Shown here: piece after piece, positions 51,945 to 60,274 of the stretch
How the letters are laid out: each line of letters opens with the position of its first letter
Numbering within the stretch: the stretch's first letter is position 1
Assembly: GCF_900119845.1 (NCBI RefSeq)
Contig: NZ_FPKU01000002.1
Coordinates: 1 to 64,000 of the forward strand
Direction: 5' to 3'
Length of the DNA stretch: 64,000 bases
Source of the DNA: Devosia enhydra
GTDB taxonomy: Bacteria > Pseudomonadota > Alphaproteobacteria > Rhizobiales > Devosiaceae
Translations under genes and position numbers: made by a program
The notes under the pieces: model-generated
What the model saw: only the letters and a program-made list of their open reading frames with translations
The model's database searches: none
Told to the model about the DNA's origin: nothing

Positions 51945-52691
51945 TCAGATGGCGCCGGCCATCACCCCGCCGGTCGGATAGAGCGTTGCGCCCGTGGTAT
52001 AGCGGGCGCCATCGCTCAGAAGATGCAGCACCGCGTCGGCGACCTCGCGCGATGTGCCCATCCGCCCCATCGGAATGCCCGCCACGCGTTCGCGGCCGAT
52101 CTCGTCCACGCTCAGTCCCTTGATCCCTGCGAGTCGGTCGTTGAGGGCGTCGGTCAGCGGGGTGTCGATCAGCCCGGGCGCCACGACGTTGACGCGGATG
52201 CCGCGCGGCGCCAGCGCCAGGGCCAGCGATGCGGAGAGATTGTGCAGCCCCGCCTTGCTCGCCGCGTAGATCGGCGTGAGCGGCGAGCCGCGCGTCGCCG
52301 CGATTGAGCCGATGACGACGATGGCGCCGGCGTCGGCGATCAGGCGATCGAGCGCCCGCACAAGAAAAAACGGCGCCAGCAGGTTGACCGCGAGGATGCG
52401 CTCGGCCTCGGCCTCATCGCTCTCCGCCCAGCCCTTTGCATCGATGATCCCTGCCGTCAGCACCAGCCCGTCGATCGATCCGGCCGCCTCCGCAATCGCC
52501 GCGCGGCCGGCAGGCGTAGCAACATCGGCCGCGATCCAGTCGCAGGCGATGCCCTCAGGACGCTCCCGGCGATCCGAGCCGATGACGGAGACCCCGGCCG
52601 CGATCAGCGCCTCGGCCACCGCCAGGCCGATGCCGCCGGCCGCTCCGGTTACGAGCACGCGCCCGGGCAGTGTCGCTGTGAGTTGAGCCAT
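51945..52691 (-). CDS. SDR-family oxidoreductase, last gene of the second TRAP operon
   Basis: A 248-residue short-chain dehydrogenase: cofactor motif VTGAAGGIGLAVAEAL, LVLTAGIIDAKGW, the catalytic Tyr and Lys in TPIYAASKAGLHNL, and the C-terminal TTGATLYPTGGVMAGAI. It probably oxidises or reduces a sugar-derived hydroxy acid or lactone imported by the operon's TRAP transporter. The ATG at 52691 overlaps the last base of the GntR stop (TGATG); a GTG one codon earlier is also possible. The substrate is unknown. Confidence 0.85.
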   Translation of the reverse strand: MAQLTATLPGRVLVTGAAGGIGLAVAEALIAAGVSVIGSDRRERPEGIACDWIAADVATPAGRAAIAEAAGSIDGLVLTAGIIDAKGWAESDEAEAERILAVNLLAPFFLVRALDRLIADAGAIVVIGSIAATRGSPLTPIYAASKAGLHNLSASLALALAPRGIRVNVVAPGLIDTPLTDALNDRLAGIKGLSVDEIGRERVAGIPMGRMGTSREVADAVLHLLSDGARYTTGATLYPTGGVMAGAI

Positions 52692-53389
52692 CACTGATCG
52701 TCCTTGCGCGACTGTTCATGTAAAACGATGGCCTCGAGTTCGAGCCCAGCGCGGCGAATATGCTCGCGTGCCGCCGCCCGCGCCGCTTCGGCATCCCCCA
52801 ACCGGATCGCCGCGATGATGTCGGCATGTTCGGCGATGGTGTGCTGGGCACGGCCGGGAATGAGCCGATAGCCTGACCGATAGCGCGAAGACGAGGCCCA
52901 GTGGTCCTCGAGCAGGCGCGTCAGCTGCACACTGTCGGCCGCCTGCAGCATGCGGCGGTGCAGCATCCAGTTGGCCGACCCCATGGCGGTGAAATCGCTG
53001 CGCGCCAGGGCATCGGCGAAATCGGCATTGATTGCCTCGAGATCGCCGGGAAGTTCCCTGTCGCCCGAAAGCGCGGCGCGATAAGCCGAAAGACCTTCGA
53101 GCTCGCGTCGGATTTCGAACAGCTCCTGCGCGTCGCGCAGCGAGAGCCGCACCACCCGCATGCCCTTGTGCGGCTCGCTTTCGAGCAGGCCTTCCCGTTC
53201 GAGCCGCAACAGCGCCTCGCGCACCGGCATGTGCGAGAGGCCCAGCTCCTGCGACAGGTCGGCCAGCGTCATGCGGCGGCCCGGCGCGTAATTGCCGTTG
53301 ATGATCTGCTCGCGCAGATATTCATAGGCAAGGTCCGCCTTCTTGCGATGCTGGATCGGGGAGGGTCTGTCGGGGGTGTCTTCGCTCAT
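52691..53389 (-). CDS. FadR/GntR-family regulator of the second TRAP operon
   Basis: A 232-residue GntR regulator. The winged helix has GRRMTLADLSQELGLSHMPV and EREGLLESEPHKGMRVVRLS, and the C-terminal FCD domain has MGSANWMLHRRMLQAADSVQ and an ending typical of metal-dependent ligand binding. It is translationally coupled to the SDR gene and lies 50 bp downstream of the epimerase gene. It likely senses the operon's substrate and may bind TTTGAT-N5-ATCAAA upstream of dctP. Confidence 0.9.
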   Translation of the reverse strand: MSEDTPDRPSPIQHRKKADLAYEYLREQIINGNYAPGRRMTLADLSQELGLSHMPVREALLRLEREGLLESEPHKGMRVVRLSLRDAQELFEIRRELEGLSAYRAALSGDRELPGDLEAINADFADALARSDFTAMGSANWMLHRRMLQAADSVQLTRLLEDHWASSSRYRSGYRLIPGRAQHTIAEHADIIAAIRLGDAEAARAAAREHIRRAGLELEAIVLHEQSRKDDQ

Positions 53390-53439
53390 TATCGCCAGTC
53401 AGGTTGCGCACCGCTCCAGCCTAGCACGGGCCGCCCCGC

Positions 53440-54342
53440 TCATGCGCGGGCTTCGAGCCGCGCCCGCCAATCGGCAAGACCGGCATCGAGGTCGAAGCGC
53501 GGCCGCCAGCCGAAATCGGCCTCGGCCCGCGTGATGCGGCAGGCCCCGCGCAGATGCCGCGCCGGATCGATGCCGGGCGGCTGCACGATCTGCGCATCCG
53601 GAACGAGCCGGCGCACGGCATCGGCAAACTCGCCGCGCGTCCGCAGCACACCGCCCGTGATGTTGTAGACATCGTGCGGCAGGGCGGGCGCGGTGGCTGC
53701 CATAACCAGCGCCTCGGCAAGGTCCACCACATAGGTGAAATCGCAGGGGTGATCGCCGCCCGCCGCCTCTTCCACCCGCTCGCCCTTGAGTACGCGGGGC
53801 AGGAAATATTCCCCGATCTGGTTGCCGCGCCCATAGACGAAGCCGGTGCGGAATGAGGCGCAATCGCTGCCATAGGTGCGGCGATGGGAGGCGCACCAGG
53901 TCTCGGTCATGAGCTTGGTGCCGTCATAAACGGTCAGCGGATCGGGCGGATCGGTCTCATCCAGTGGGGCAAGGTCCGGCCGGTTGCCATAGAGCGTCGC
54001 GGTCGACATGTTGAGGAGCCGCGCGCCCTCGCCATGGGCCGCTTCGAGCAAAGCCGCGGTGCCCGCCACATTGACATCGAAGGTTACGAGCGCATCGGCG
54101 CGCGCCCTTGCCGGGCCGACCACGGCGGCGCAATGAATGACCGCGCGCATGCCGCGCACCGCGTCCTTGCACGCATTCCGATCGCGCATGTCAAAGCTCA
54201 GCCGATCGGGACCCGTGACCCACATGCGATCATCGGGCCAGGCGATATCGGCAAGCGTGACGCCAAGGCCCCAGTTGAGGGCGGCCTCGGCGACATGCTG
54301 GGCCAGCATGCCGCTGCCCCCGGTCACGAGAATGCGCTCCAT
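53440..54342 (-). CDS. NAD-dependent epimerase/dehydratase family protein
   Basis: A 300-residue extended SDR: ILVTGGSGMLAQHVAEAALN (cofactor loop), VIHCAAVVGPARARADALVT, a catalytic Tyr-x-x-x-Lys in TVYDGTKLMTETW, and FRTGFVYGRGNQIGEYFLPR. It could be a nucleotide-sugar epimerase or a sugar/uronate dehydrogenase; its place in a catabolic TRAP operon with a cupin and an SDR favours a degradative role. Its start lies 19 bp inside the end of the cupin gene. Confidence 0.85.
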   Translation of the reverse strand: MERILVTGGSGMLAQHVAEAALNWGLGVTLADIAWPDDRMWVTGPDRLSFDMRDRNACKDAVRGMRAVIHCAAVVGPARARADALVTFDVNVAGTAALLEAAHGEGARLLNMSTATLYGNRPDLAPLDETDPPDPLTVYDGTKLMTETWCASHRRTYGSDCASFRTGFVYGRGNQIGEYFLPRVLKGERVEEAAGGDHPCDFTYVVDLAEALVMAATAPALPHDVYNITGGVLRTRGEFADAVRRLVPDAQIVQPPGIDPARHLRGACRITRAEADFGWRPRFDLDAGLADWRARLEARA

Positions 54343-54710
54343 CCTCGGCCTCCGAGCTCGGTGGAGGTGATCGTTTCACCCGTCGGCTGAACGATGTTGA
54401 GAAAAACCAGCGGCACCGTGCCGGTATTAAGCAGGCCATGCGGCACGGTCGGTGGGGTCAGCACCACATCACCCTCGGCGACCGCGAAGCGCTCCGCGCC
54501 CACCCGCACCTCGCCTTCGCCTTCGGTAATCACCCAGTATTCGGCCTTGCCGGTATGGACATGCAGCGACACCGACGCGCCCGGCTCCACCCTGTATCGG
54601 GCGATGCGGGCCGGGGGCTCGGCGGTATTGGCCCAGCGGATGGGCAGGCGCTCGGCGCCGCCATGCATCATTTCGGGGACGGTGGCAGATGGGGCGACGG
54701 GGATGGTCAC
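54324..54710 (-). CDS. Cupin-domain protein
   Basis: A 128-residue single-cupin protein. Metal-site segments SLHVHTGKAEYWVITEGEGE and VVLTPPTVPHGLLNTGTVPL are visible, in the arrangement of mannose-6-phosphate isomerase-like cupins. It may be a sugar isomerase or a lactone-handling enzyme for the operon. It starts with GTG overlapping the TRAP permease stop (GTGA), and its end overlaps the epimerase start. A much longer frame over this gene and the permease is an out-of-frame shadow of the permease. Confidence 0.8.
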   Translation of the reverse strand: MTIPVAPSATVPEMMHGGAERLPIRWANTAEPPARIARYRVEPGASVSLHVHTGKAEYWVITEGEGEVRVGAERFAVAEGDVVLTPPTVPHGLLNTGTVPLVFLNIVQPTGETITSTELGGRGWSAFS

Positions 54711-55990
54711 GATGGGGTTCCGTAGACGAGGTTCGGCAGCCAGAGCGTGAGCTGCGGGAAAAGCGTGAGCAGCGCCAGCACCACGAGGAAGCCGCCCACA
54801 TAGGGCAGCGCATCGCGGGCCACCGAGGCCAGTGGCGCCTTGGCGACGTTGGAGACGACGAACAGCGCCAGCCCGACCGGCGGGGTCAGCATGCCGATCA
54901 TCATGTTGACGATCATGACGATGCCGAAATGCACCGGGTCGATGCCGAGCGCCATCACCGCCGGTACGGCGACGGGCGTGACGAGGATCAGGATGGCAGC
55001 GGCATCGAGGATCATCCCCAGGATCAGCAGGATGATGTTGATCACCAGCAGCAGCATCAGCGGCGAGAGATTCATCGCGACGATGGCCTCGGTGATCTCC
55101 TGCGGAATGCGCTCGCGCGCCAGGATCCAGGCAAACACATTGGCCGAAGCGACGATGAGGAGGATGCCGCCGGTCGAGAGCGCCGTCTCGCGGAAGGCGC
55201 CCACCATGTCGGCGCGCGAGGTTGTCTTGTAGTAGAAGCCGGCCAGGACGAGCGCATAAAGCGCGCCCACTGCCGCCACTTCGGTGGCCGTGAAGATGCC
55301 GGTGCGCATGCCGCCGATCATCATGAAGGGCACGATCAGCGCGGGAGCGGCGAACCAGGCGGCCCGGCCGCGTTCGGACCAGGGCGCGCGCGGGAAGATC
55401 GGCACGTCGAGCACCCGGGCCCGCCAGCGCACAATGATCATCAGGGTGATCACCATCATGATGCCGGGCACGATGCCGGCCATGAACATGCGCCCCACCG
55501 ACACGTCGGCGACGAAGGCATAGAGCACGGCGACAGTCGAGGGCGGGATCACCGGCCCGATGGTGGCCGAGGCCGCCGTGATCGAGGCGGCGAACGAGGC
55601 GGTGTAGCCCTTGGCCTTCATCGCCTTGATCTCGATGGTGCCCATGCCAGCCGCATCGGCAAGGGCGGAGCCGGACATGCCAGAAAAGATCAGCGAATTG
55701 ATGATGTTGACCTGCGCCAGCCCGGCCCGCCAATGGCCCACCATGGTCACCGCGAAATCATAGATGCGCATGGTGATGCCGCTGGCGTTCATGAGATTGC
55801 CCATGAGCAGGAACAGCGGGATGGCGATGAGGGAAAAGCTGTCGATGCCGAAGGCCAGCCTCTGCCCCACCATCGATGCCGGGACGCCGGCCAGCATGAT
55901 GCCGCCCACGCCCACGATGATCAACGAGGTGGCGACCGGTATTCCCGCAAACAGCAGGGCCAGAAGGGCGACGATGTAGAGAAGGCTCAT
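54707..55990 (-). CDS. TRAP transporter large permease (second operon)
   Basis: A 427-residue DctM-type permease with about 12 hydrophobic segments and signatures LIAIPLFLLMGNLMNASGIT, AGLAQVNIINSLIFSGMSGS and PPVGLALFVVSNVAKAPLAS. It is paralogous to the permease at 43370. It overlaps dctQ upstream by 4 bp and the cupin downstream by 4 bp, so the operon is tightly coupled. Confidence 0.94.
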   Translation of the reverse strand: MSLLYIVALLALLFAGIPVATSLIIVGVGGIMLAGVPASMVGQRLAFGIDSFSLIAIPLFLLMGNLMNASGITMRIYDFAVTMVGHWRAGLAQVNIINSLIFSGMSGSALADAAGMGTIEIKAMKAKGYTASFAASITAASATIGPVIPPSTVAVLYAFVADVSVGRMFMAGIVPGIMMVITLMIIVRWRARVLDVPIFPRAPWSERGRAAWFAAPALIVPFMMIGGMRTGIFTATEVAAVGALYALVLAGFYYKTTSRADMVGAFRETALSTGGILLIVASANVFAWILARERIPQEITEAIVAMNLSPLMLLLVINIILLILGMILDAAAILILVTPVAVPAVMALGIDPVHFGIVMIVNMMIGMLTPPVGLALFVVSNVAKAPLASVARDALPYVGGFLVVLALLTLFPQLTLWLPNLVYGTPS

Positions 55991-56508
55991 GTCAGCACCT
56001 TGGTCTCGCCGGACTCAATCCTGTCGCCCAGGAGCGTCGCGAACAGACGCAGCGCGCAGTGGAACGCCGTCAGCACGCCGCAGGCGATCACCGGCCAGGC
56101 GAGCACTGCCGTCGACCAGCCCGTGGCGATCAGCGGCATGGAGCCCACGGCTTTGGCGAGCGCCTGTCCCTGCACGGCGATAAAGAGGAACACCACGATC
56201 ATCACGACATCACGCAGGATGGTTGCGAGGCGCCGGCCGCGCTCGGGGAGCATCAGCACGAAGGTATCCACCGCGATGTCGGCGCCCCGGCGGGTCAGCG
56301 CCGCGGCTCCGACAAAGCCGATCCAGATGAGGCAGAGCCGCGCCACCTCCTCGGGCCAGATGAAGGGCGCGTTGAAGAGGTAGCGGGCAAAGATCTGGAG
56401 ATTGACCACGATAGCGAGGGCAGCCACCAGCAGCATGCCGACCAGCTCCTCGGCGCGTCCGAGCCAGGTTTGCACCACGGTGAGGGCGTCGAGGAGCCTG
56501 CGCATCAC
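55987..56508 (-). CDS. TRAP transporter small permease (second operon)
   Basis: A 173-residue DctQ-type membrane protein with four helices: LVAALAIVVNLQIFARYLFN, PFIWPEEVARLCLIWIGFVG, then ALTRRGADIAVDTFVLMLPE. It pairs with the large permease at 54707. It starts 6 bp after the stop of the binding-protein gene. Confidence 0.92.
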   Translation of the reverse strand: MMRRLLDALTVVQTWLGRAEELVGMLLVAALAIVVNLQIFARYLFNAPFIWPEEVARLCLIWIGFVGAAALTRRGADIAVDTFVLMLPERGRRLATILRDVVMIVVFLFIAVQGQALAKAVGSMPLIATGWSTAVLAWPVIACGVLTAFHCALRLFATLLGDRIESGETKVLT

Positions 56509-56514
56509 CCGGCC

Positions 56515-57537
56515 TCAGGCGGCGTAGTCGCGGATGCGGGCATAAAGCTCCACATCGCCGCCCCAGCTGTCGGCGAGGGTCGGGATGGCCTTGGCGGCTG
56601 CCTCGCGCCAGGCGTCGAGGTCGGTGGGGGTTACCAGCGTCATGCCGGCTGCCTGGAGGTCAGCCTTGACCTTCTCCTCGCCCTCGGTGAACGCCGCCGT
56701 CACCAGCGCCGAGCCTTCGGCGATGGCGGCTTCCAGCCCCTGCTGGTCCTCGGCCGAGAGCATTTGCCAAGAGGCATCGGCCATCAGGATCGGACCGGGC
56801 GCCGCGAACGACCAGGCGATGAGGTTGACGTATTTGGCCACCTCGAAGAGCTTCTGGGCGAGGATGGTATCGAGCGGCGCATCGGCACCATCGACCACGC
56901 CGGCTTCCAGCGCCTGATACATCTCGCCGAAGGGGATGGGGGTGGGAACGGCGCCAAAGCCCTGGAAGACCTGCGGATAGGGCGGCAGGTCGGCGACGCG
57001 CACCTTCTGGCCGGCGATGGCGCCGAGCGTCTCATAGGGGCCGTTGCGCGAGATCACATGGCGGGTGCCGCGATGGAACCAGCCGACGATGCGCACGCCC
57101 GATTCGGCCAGCATGCGCTCCTTCCAGCCCTGCCCGATCTCGCCATCGACCACGGCCTGCCAATGGGCATTATCGCGGAAGAGATAGGGCGCATCGAGAA
57201 TGGCGAGTTCCTTGAGGTGCACGCTGGCGCCGCCCGGCGAGGCCAGCAGCATGTCGATGCCGCCGGTGCGGATCGCGACATTCATGTCGCGCTCGGTGCC
57301 CAGCTGCGACGACGGAAAGACCTGCAGGTCCACCCGGCCGGCAGAGCTCGCCGCGAGCGTCTTGGCGGCCAGCTCGAGGCCCAGATGGAACTGGTGGGTC
57401 GGCGCCAGCACATGGCCCACGCGCAGCGTCGTGGCTTGCGCAAAGGCCCGGCCCGTGCCGAGCAGCGCGGTGGCGGCCAGTGTGGCACCCGAAAGGGCGA
57501 GCATGCGGCGGCGTGTCATCGTTTCGGTGATGGTCAT
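56515..57537 (-). CDS. TRAP transporter substrate-binding protein (second operon)
   Basis: A 340-residue DctP-type binding protein. The N-terminus has a twin-arginine-like sequence (TETMTRRRMLALSGATLAAT) and then a signal core ending near AFAQA, so export may use the Tat route. Domain features are RVGHVLAPTHQFHLGLELAA, DAPYLFRDNAHWQAVVDGEI, GQKVRVADLPPYPQVFQGFG and PIPFGEMYQALEAGVVDGAD. It is the first gene of the operon, with AGGAGG upstream. The substrate is not assigned. Confidence 0.93.
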   Translation of the reverse strand: MTITETMTRRRMLALSGATLAATALLGTGRAFAQATTLRVGHVLAPTHQFHLGLELAAKTLAASSAGRVDLQVFPSSQLGTERDMNVAIRTGGIDMLLASPGGASVHLKELAILDAPYLFRDNAHWQAVVDGEIGQGWKERMLAESGVRIVGWFHRGTRHVISRNGPYETLGAIAGQKVRVADLPPYPQVFQGFGAVPTPIPFGEMYQALEAGVVDGADAPLDTILAQKLFEVAKYVNLIAWSFAAPGPILMADASWQMLSAEDQQGLEAAIAEGSALVTAAFTEGEEKVKADLQAAGMTLVTPTDLDAWREAAAKAIPTLADSWGGDVELYARIRDYAA

Positions 57538-57579
57538 GGTCTGGGGCCTCCTCCTCGGCGCATTGGCCGATCATTGATC

Positions 57580-57596
57580 TTTGATACTTGATCAAA
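57580..57596. promoter_or_regulatory. Candidate GntR operator of the second TRAP operon
   Basis: TTTGAT-ACTTG-ATCAAA (57580-57596) is a perfect 6-bp dyad 43 bp upstream of dctP, in an AT-rich island. It is a likely binding site for the FadR-type regulator at 52691. The rest of 57538-57782 contains no gene I can support. Confidence 0.55.
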
Positions 57597-57782
57597 TCAT
57601 GAAGCGGGGTTGGCTGCAAGAGGGTGGGTGGTCGATGCTGGCTGGGATGATGTCGGCGCCTGGCGGCTGCCAGCGGGTGCCCAACGCCCCGGCCTCCATG
57701 CATTTGCCCGCGACTGCGAGGCGGTTGACAATGATCGGGCTTGGGCGCATGTGCCGCGCAGTTTCTTGCCCGGGCGCCTTTC

Positions 57783-58544
57783 ATGCCGGATCCGCTGTTC
57801 ATCGCCGTCGTGATGCTGGCCGGCGTCGTGGTAGGCATGTCGAAATCCGGCATCGTCTCCAACCTCGGCGCCATCAACGTGCCGCTCCTGAGCCTCGTGA
57901 TGTCGGCCCGCGATGCCGCCGGCGTCCTGCTGCCGGTGATGCTGGTCACCGACGCCATCGCGCTCTTCATCTATGCCCGGCACTTCGACCGGCGCATCCT
58001 CGCCATCATGCTGCCCGGCTGCCTTGCCGGCATCGGCATCGGCTGGGCGCTCTCGGCAGTGGTCGATGAAAGCGCGGTGCGGCTCGCCGTCGGTCTCGTC
58101 ACGCTGGGCTTTGTCATCGATGCCATCTTTCCCCTGCGCAAGAAGCTTTCGGGCCTGCCGCCCTCGCGGCTCTGGGGATCAATCTGGGGTGGCGTTTCGG
58201 GCTTCACCAGCTTTGTGAGCCACACCGGCGGCCCGCCGTTCCACATCTATGTCCTGCCCCAGAGGCTGGAGCCGGCAGTGTTCGCGGGCACGGTGGCAGT
58301 GTTTTTTGCCATCGCCAATGCGGTCAAGCTCGTGCCCTATTACTTCCTCGGCCAGTTACAGACCGCCAATCTGCTGCTCTCGGCCCTGCTCGTGCCCACA
58401 GCCCTCCTCTCCATGGCGGCGGGCGTCTTTCTTGTTCGCCGCATCTCAGGCAAGGCCTTCTACCGCATCGCCTATACGCTGATGGCGGTGTTTTCCCTCA
58501 AGCTCATCTGGGATGGTGCGACCGGCCTTATCGGCCTCGCCTGA
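57783..58544 (+). CDS. TSUP (TauE/SafE) family membrane permease
   Basis: A 253-residue membrane protein with seven to eight helices, of the TSUP family that moves sulfite, sulfonates or other organic anions. Signature parts are VVGMSKSGIVSNLGAINVPL near the N-terminus and GGVSGFTSFVSHTGGPPFHI at the internal repeat. The ATG at 57783 fits the family start (MPDPLFIAVVMLAG). It diverges from the second TRAP operon; the cargo is unknown. The general-stress promoter of the next gene begins 3 bp after its stop. Confidence 0.9.
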   Translation: MPDPLFIAVVMLAGVVVGMSKSGIVSNLGAINVPLLSLVMSARDAAGVLLPVMLVTDAIALFIYARHFDRRILAIMLPGCLAGIGIGWALSAVVDESAVRLAVGLVTLGFVIDAIFPLRKKLSGLPPSRLWGSIWGGVSGFTSFVSHTGGPPFHIYVLPQRLEPAVFAGTVAVFFAIANAVKLVPYYFLGQLQTANLLLSALLVPTALLSMAAGVFLVRRISGKAFYRIAYTLMAVFSLKLIWDGATGLIGLA

Positions 58545-58547
58545 GGG

Positions 58548-58572
58548 GAACGCCCCGCTTTGGTCTCGCGTT
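58548..58572 (+). promoter_or_regulatory. EcfG-type general stress promoter
   Basis: GGAAC (58548-58552), 16-nt spacer, CGTT (58569-58572), exactly the EcfG consensus, oriented toward the gene at 58621 and giving a leader of about 40 nt. Confidence 0.7.
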
Positions 58573-58620
58573 GGCCCTTCGATACCCACGAAGGACCCAA
58601 CCAACGATCAAGGAGATCTC

Positions 58621-59088
58621 ATGAGCATACGTCGCCAGCAGCAGCAACGCACCCTCGATGCCGATGAATTCGCCCGCGTCGAGGCCACCCGTCATCCCGC
58701 CATCGCGGATCTGTCCGATAAGGATCTGGGCGACGCGCTGGGCTGGCTGCGCGAGCGTCGCGACCGGGCCCAGCAGTTGGCCAACCGCCAGAGACGGGCG
58801 GTGCGCGGCAAGAGCGACAGGCCGGCGGGCTTTGATCAGGCCGATGCCGGCAATCGCGAGAAGGCGGCGATCCTTGGCGAAGCCGTCGCGCGGGTGAACA
58901 AGGAGCGCGAGCGGCGGCGCGCGGCGGCCAAACGCGGCGATATGGTGGAGCGGGCCCGCTCGGCGCTGGCGGCGCGGCGATCCCTCGGCGATGCGCAGCA
59001 TCCTGAGGCGGGTCGCACGGCGCGCAAGGGCTTCAAGCCGGTTGACCGCACCAAGCCGATCTCGCCCAAGGAACGGTCATTCCCTTAA
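58621..59088 (+). CDS. Uncharacterised basic protein behind a stress promoter
   Basis: A 155-residue highly charged protein rich in Arg, Lys, Ala and Gln, without membrane segments. The centre (DKDLGDALGWLRERRDRAQQ then KERERRRAAAKRGDMVERAR) is predicted to be helical, probably coiled-coil. The C-terminus GFKPVDRTKPISPKERSFP is basic and disordered. I do not recognise a family. AAGGAGA precedes the ATG and an EcfG-type promoter lies upstream. Nucleic-acid binding is possible but unproven. Confidence 0.75.
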   Translation: MSIRRQQQQRTLDADEFARVEATRHPAIADLSDKDLGDALGWLRERRDRAQQLANRQRRAVRGKSDRPAGFDQADAGNREKAAILGEAVARVNKERERRRAAAKRGDMVERARSALAARRSLGDAQHPEAGRTARKGFKPVDRTKPISPKERSFP

Positions 59089-59131
59089 CGAGACGCGGTT
59101 GCGCCCGGGGCTCAGCGTCGGGCGCCCGCTC

Positions 59132-59983
59132 TCAGTTGGGCGAATAGAAGATGTGCGAGCCGATAGCCGCCACGCGGCGGAAGCTCTTGGACCAGTGCGG
59201 GGCAACAGCGGTGGTGTGATAATAGAGCACCGAGCGCGGCAGCATGTCGGGCGTGTCGCCCTTGACATAGTCCGCATAGGCGTCCTCGGCCATCTGCTGG
59301 GCGCGGCGCCAGGCGCGCGGCTCGGTCGCGACATCGGAACGACCGTCGCAGGCGAAGGTGAACTGGCAGCGATAGCGGCCCTTGTCGGCGTTCTGGTAGA
59401 TGACGCCGCACAGCGTCGAGGGATATTTCTTGGAGAAGGCGCGGTTGATGATGACATTGGCCACCGCCCACTGGCCGTCTTCGCTCTCGCCGCGCGCCTC
59501 GTGGTAGATGGCCTTGGCAAGGCAGTCGCGCTCTTCGGTCGCCAGCTTCACGCGCTTGCCGGTGGGCACGTAGCCGCCCTGGACATAGGCGGCGAGCGCA
59601 TCGGTCGAGACGGTTGAACTGCCGAAGTCGACCGCCGCGATCGCGTCGAGGGCCGGATTGCTGCGGCGTTCGATATAGCTCGAGAGGACATCGCCGGTAA
59701 GCGGCTGGGGCGGGCCCGGCACGTCGAAGGCGTTGAAGGATTCCAGCGCCTTGCGGCGCTCGACATAGGCGGACAGCACCGCGCTGGTCAGGGCCGGTTG
59801 AGCCGGCTTGGCGCGAAGGGCCGCAAGTTCACTCGACAGGGGTGCGGGCATGACGCCGGCGGACGCGGCGTTCTCGGCACGAGCCGTGATGGCAAAGCAA
59901 AACGTCATGGCCAGCATCGCGATGACGAAAGTCATCGAGCGAGCGAGCCAGCGCCGTGCATTGGCAGCTTCCAGTCCCGTCAA
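59132..59983 (-). CDS. Cell wall hydrolase, SleB-like
   Basis: A 283-residue exported hydrolase. After a signal sequence (LARSMTFVIAMLAMTFCFAI) and a linker with repeated SAYVERR/SYIERRSNPAL elements comes the Hydrolase_2/SleB domain: CLAKAIYHEARGESEDGQWA with the likely catalytic Glu, VANVIINRAFSKKYP, and HWSKSFRRVAAIGSHIFY. It probably cleaves peptidoglycan as a lytic transglycosylase. A TTG at 59983 with AAGGA upstream is the preferred start; the ATG at 59935 is an alternative. A CtrA box lies 134 bp upstream. Confidence 0.85.
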   Translation of the reverse strand: MTGLEAANARRWLARSMTFVIAMLAMTFCFAITARAENAASAGVMPAPLSSELAALRAKPAQPALTSAVLSAYVERRKALESFNAFDVPGPPQPLTGDVLSSYIERRSNPALDAIAAVDFGSSTVSTDALAAYVQGGYVPTGKRVKLATEERDCLAKAIYHEARGESEDGQWAVANVIINRAFSKKYPSTLCGVIYQNADKGRYRCQFTFACDGRSDVATEPRAWRRAQQMAEDAYADYVKGDTPDMLPRSVLYYHTTAVAPHWSKSFRRVAAIGSHIFYSPN

Positions 59984-60116
59984 TCCCCGTCCTTCCCCCG
60001 ACACCGCCCCCAAAGGCAGCACCAGCAAGCGTCCTGATGCGAGACCCCGAACCTAGCCGAGTGCGTCTCGCGATGGAATCAGAATTTACAGACGCTTAAC
60101 CATGCTCCTTAGCAAC

Positions 60117-60131
60117 TTAAAGCAAGGTTAA
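60117..60131. promoter_or_regulatory. CtrA binding site upstream of the cell wall hydrolase
   Basis: TTAA (60117-60120), AGCAAGG, TTAA (60128-60131) is a perfect TTAA-N7-TTAA CtrA box. A GANTC methylation site (GAATC, 60076-60080) lies between it and the gene. The rest of 60029-60274 shows no gene. Confidence 0.65.
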
Positions 60132-60274
60132 TGGCTGGGACAAGCCAAGGAAAGCCCTGAAATTCAGGGACTTATGGGGTGGTGAAGGCGAGGTTTCGGG
60201 ATTGGCTAAAAGTTAATTCGTTTACCATCGTTGCCGCTGGGCCACATTTCGCCGGCCAATCACGCGGCGCCTGG

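Noticed and set aside
54324-55733. A 469-codon minus-strand frame ending in the cupin
   Set aside because: Only its last 128 codons are a real gene. The upstream part is the wrong frame of the TRAP large permease at 54707-55990.
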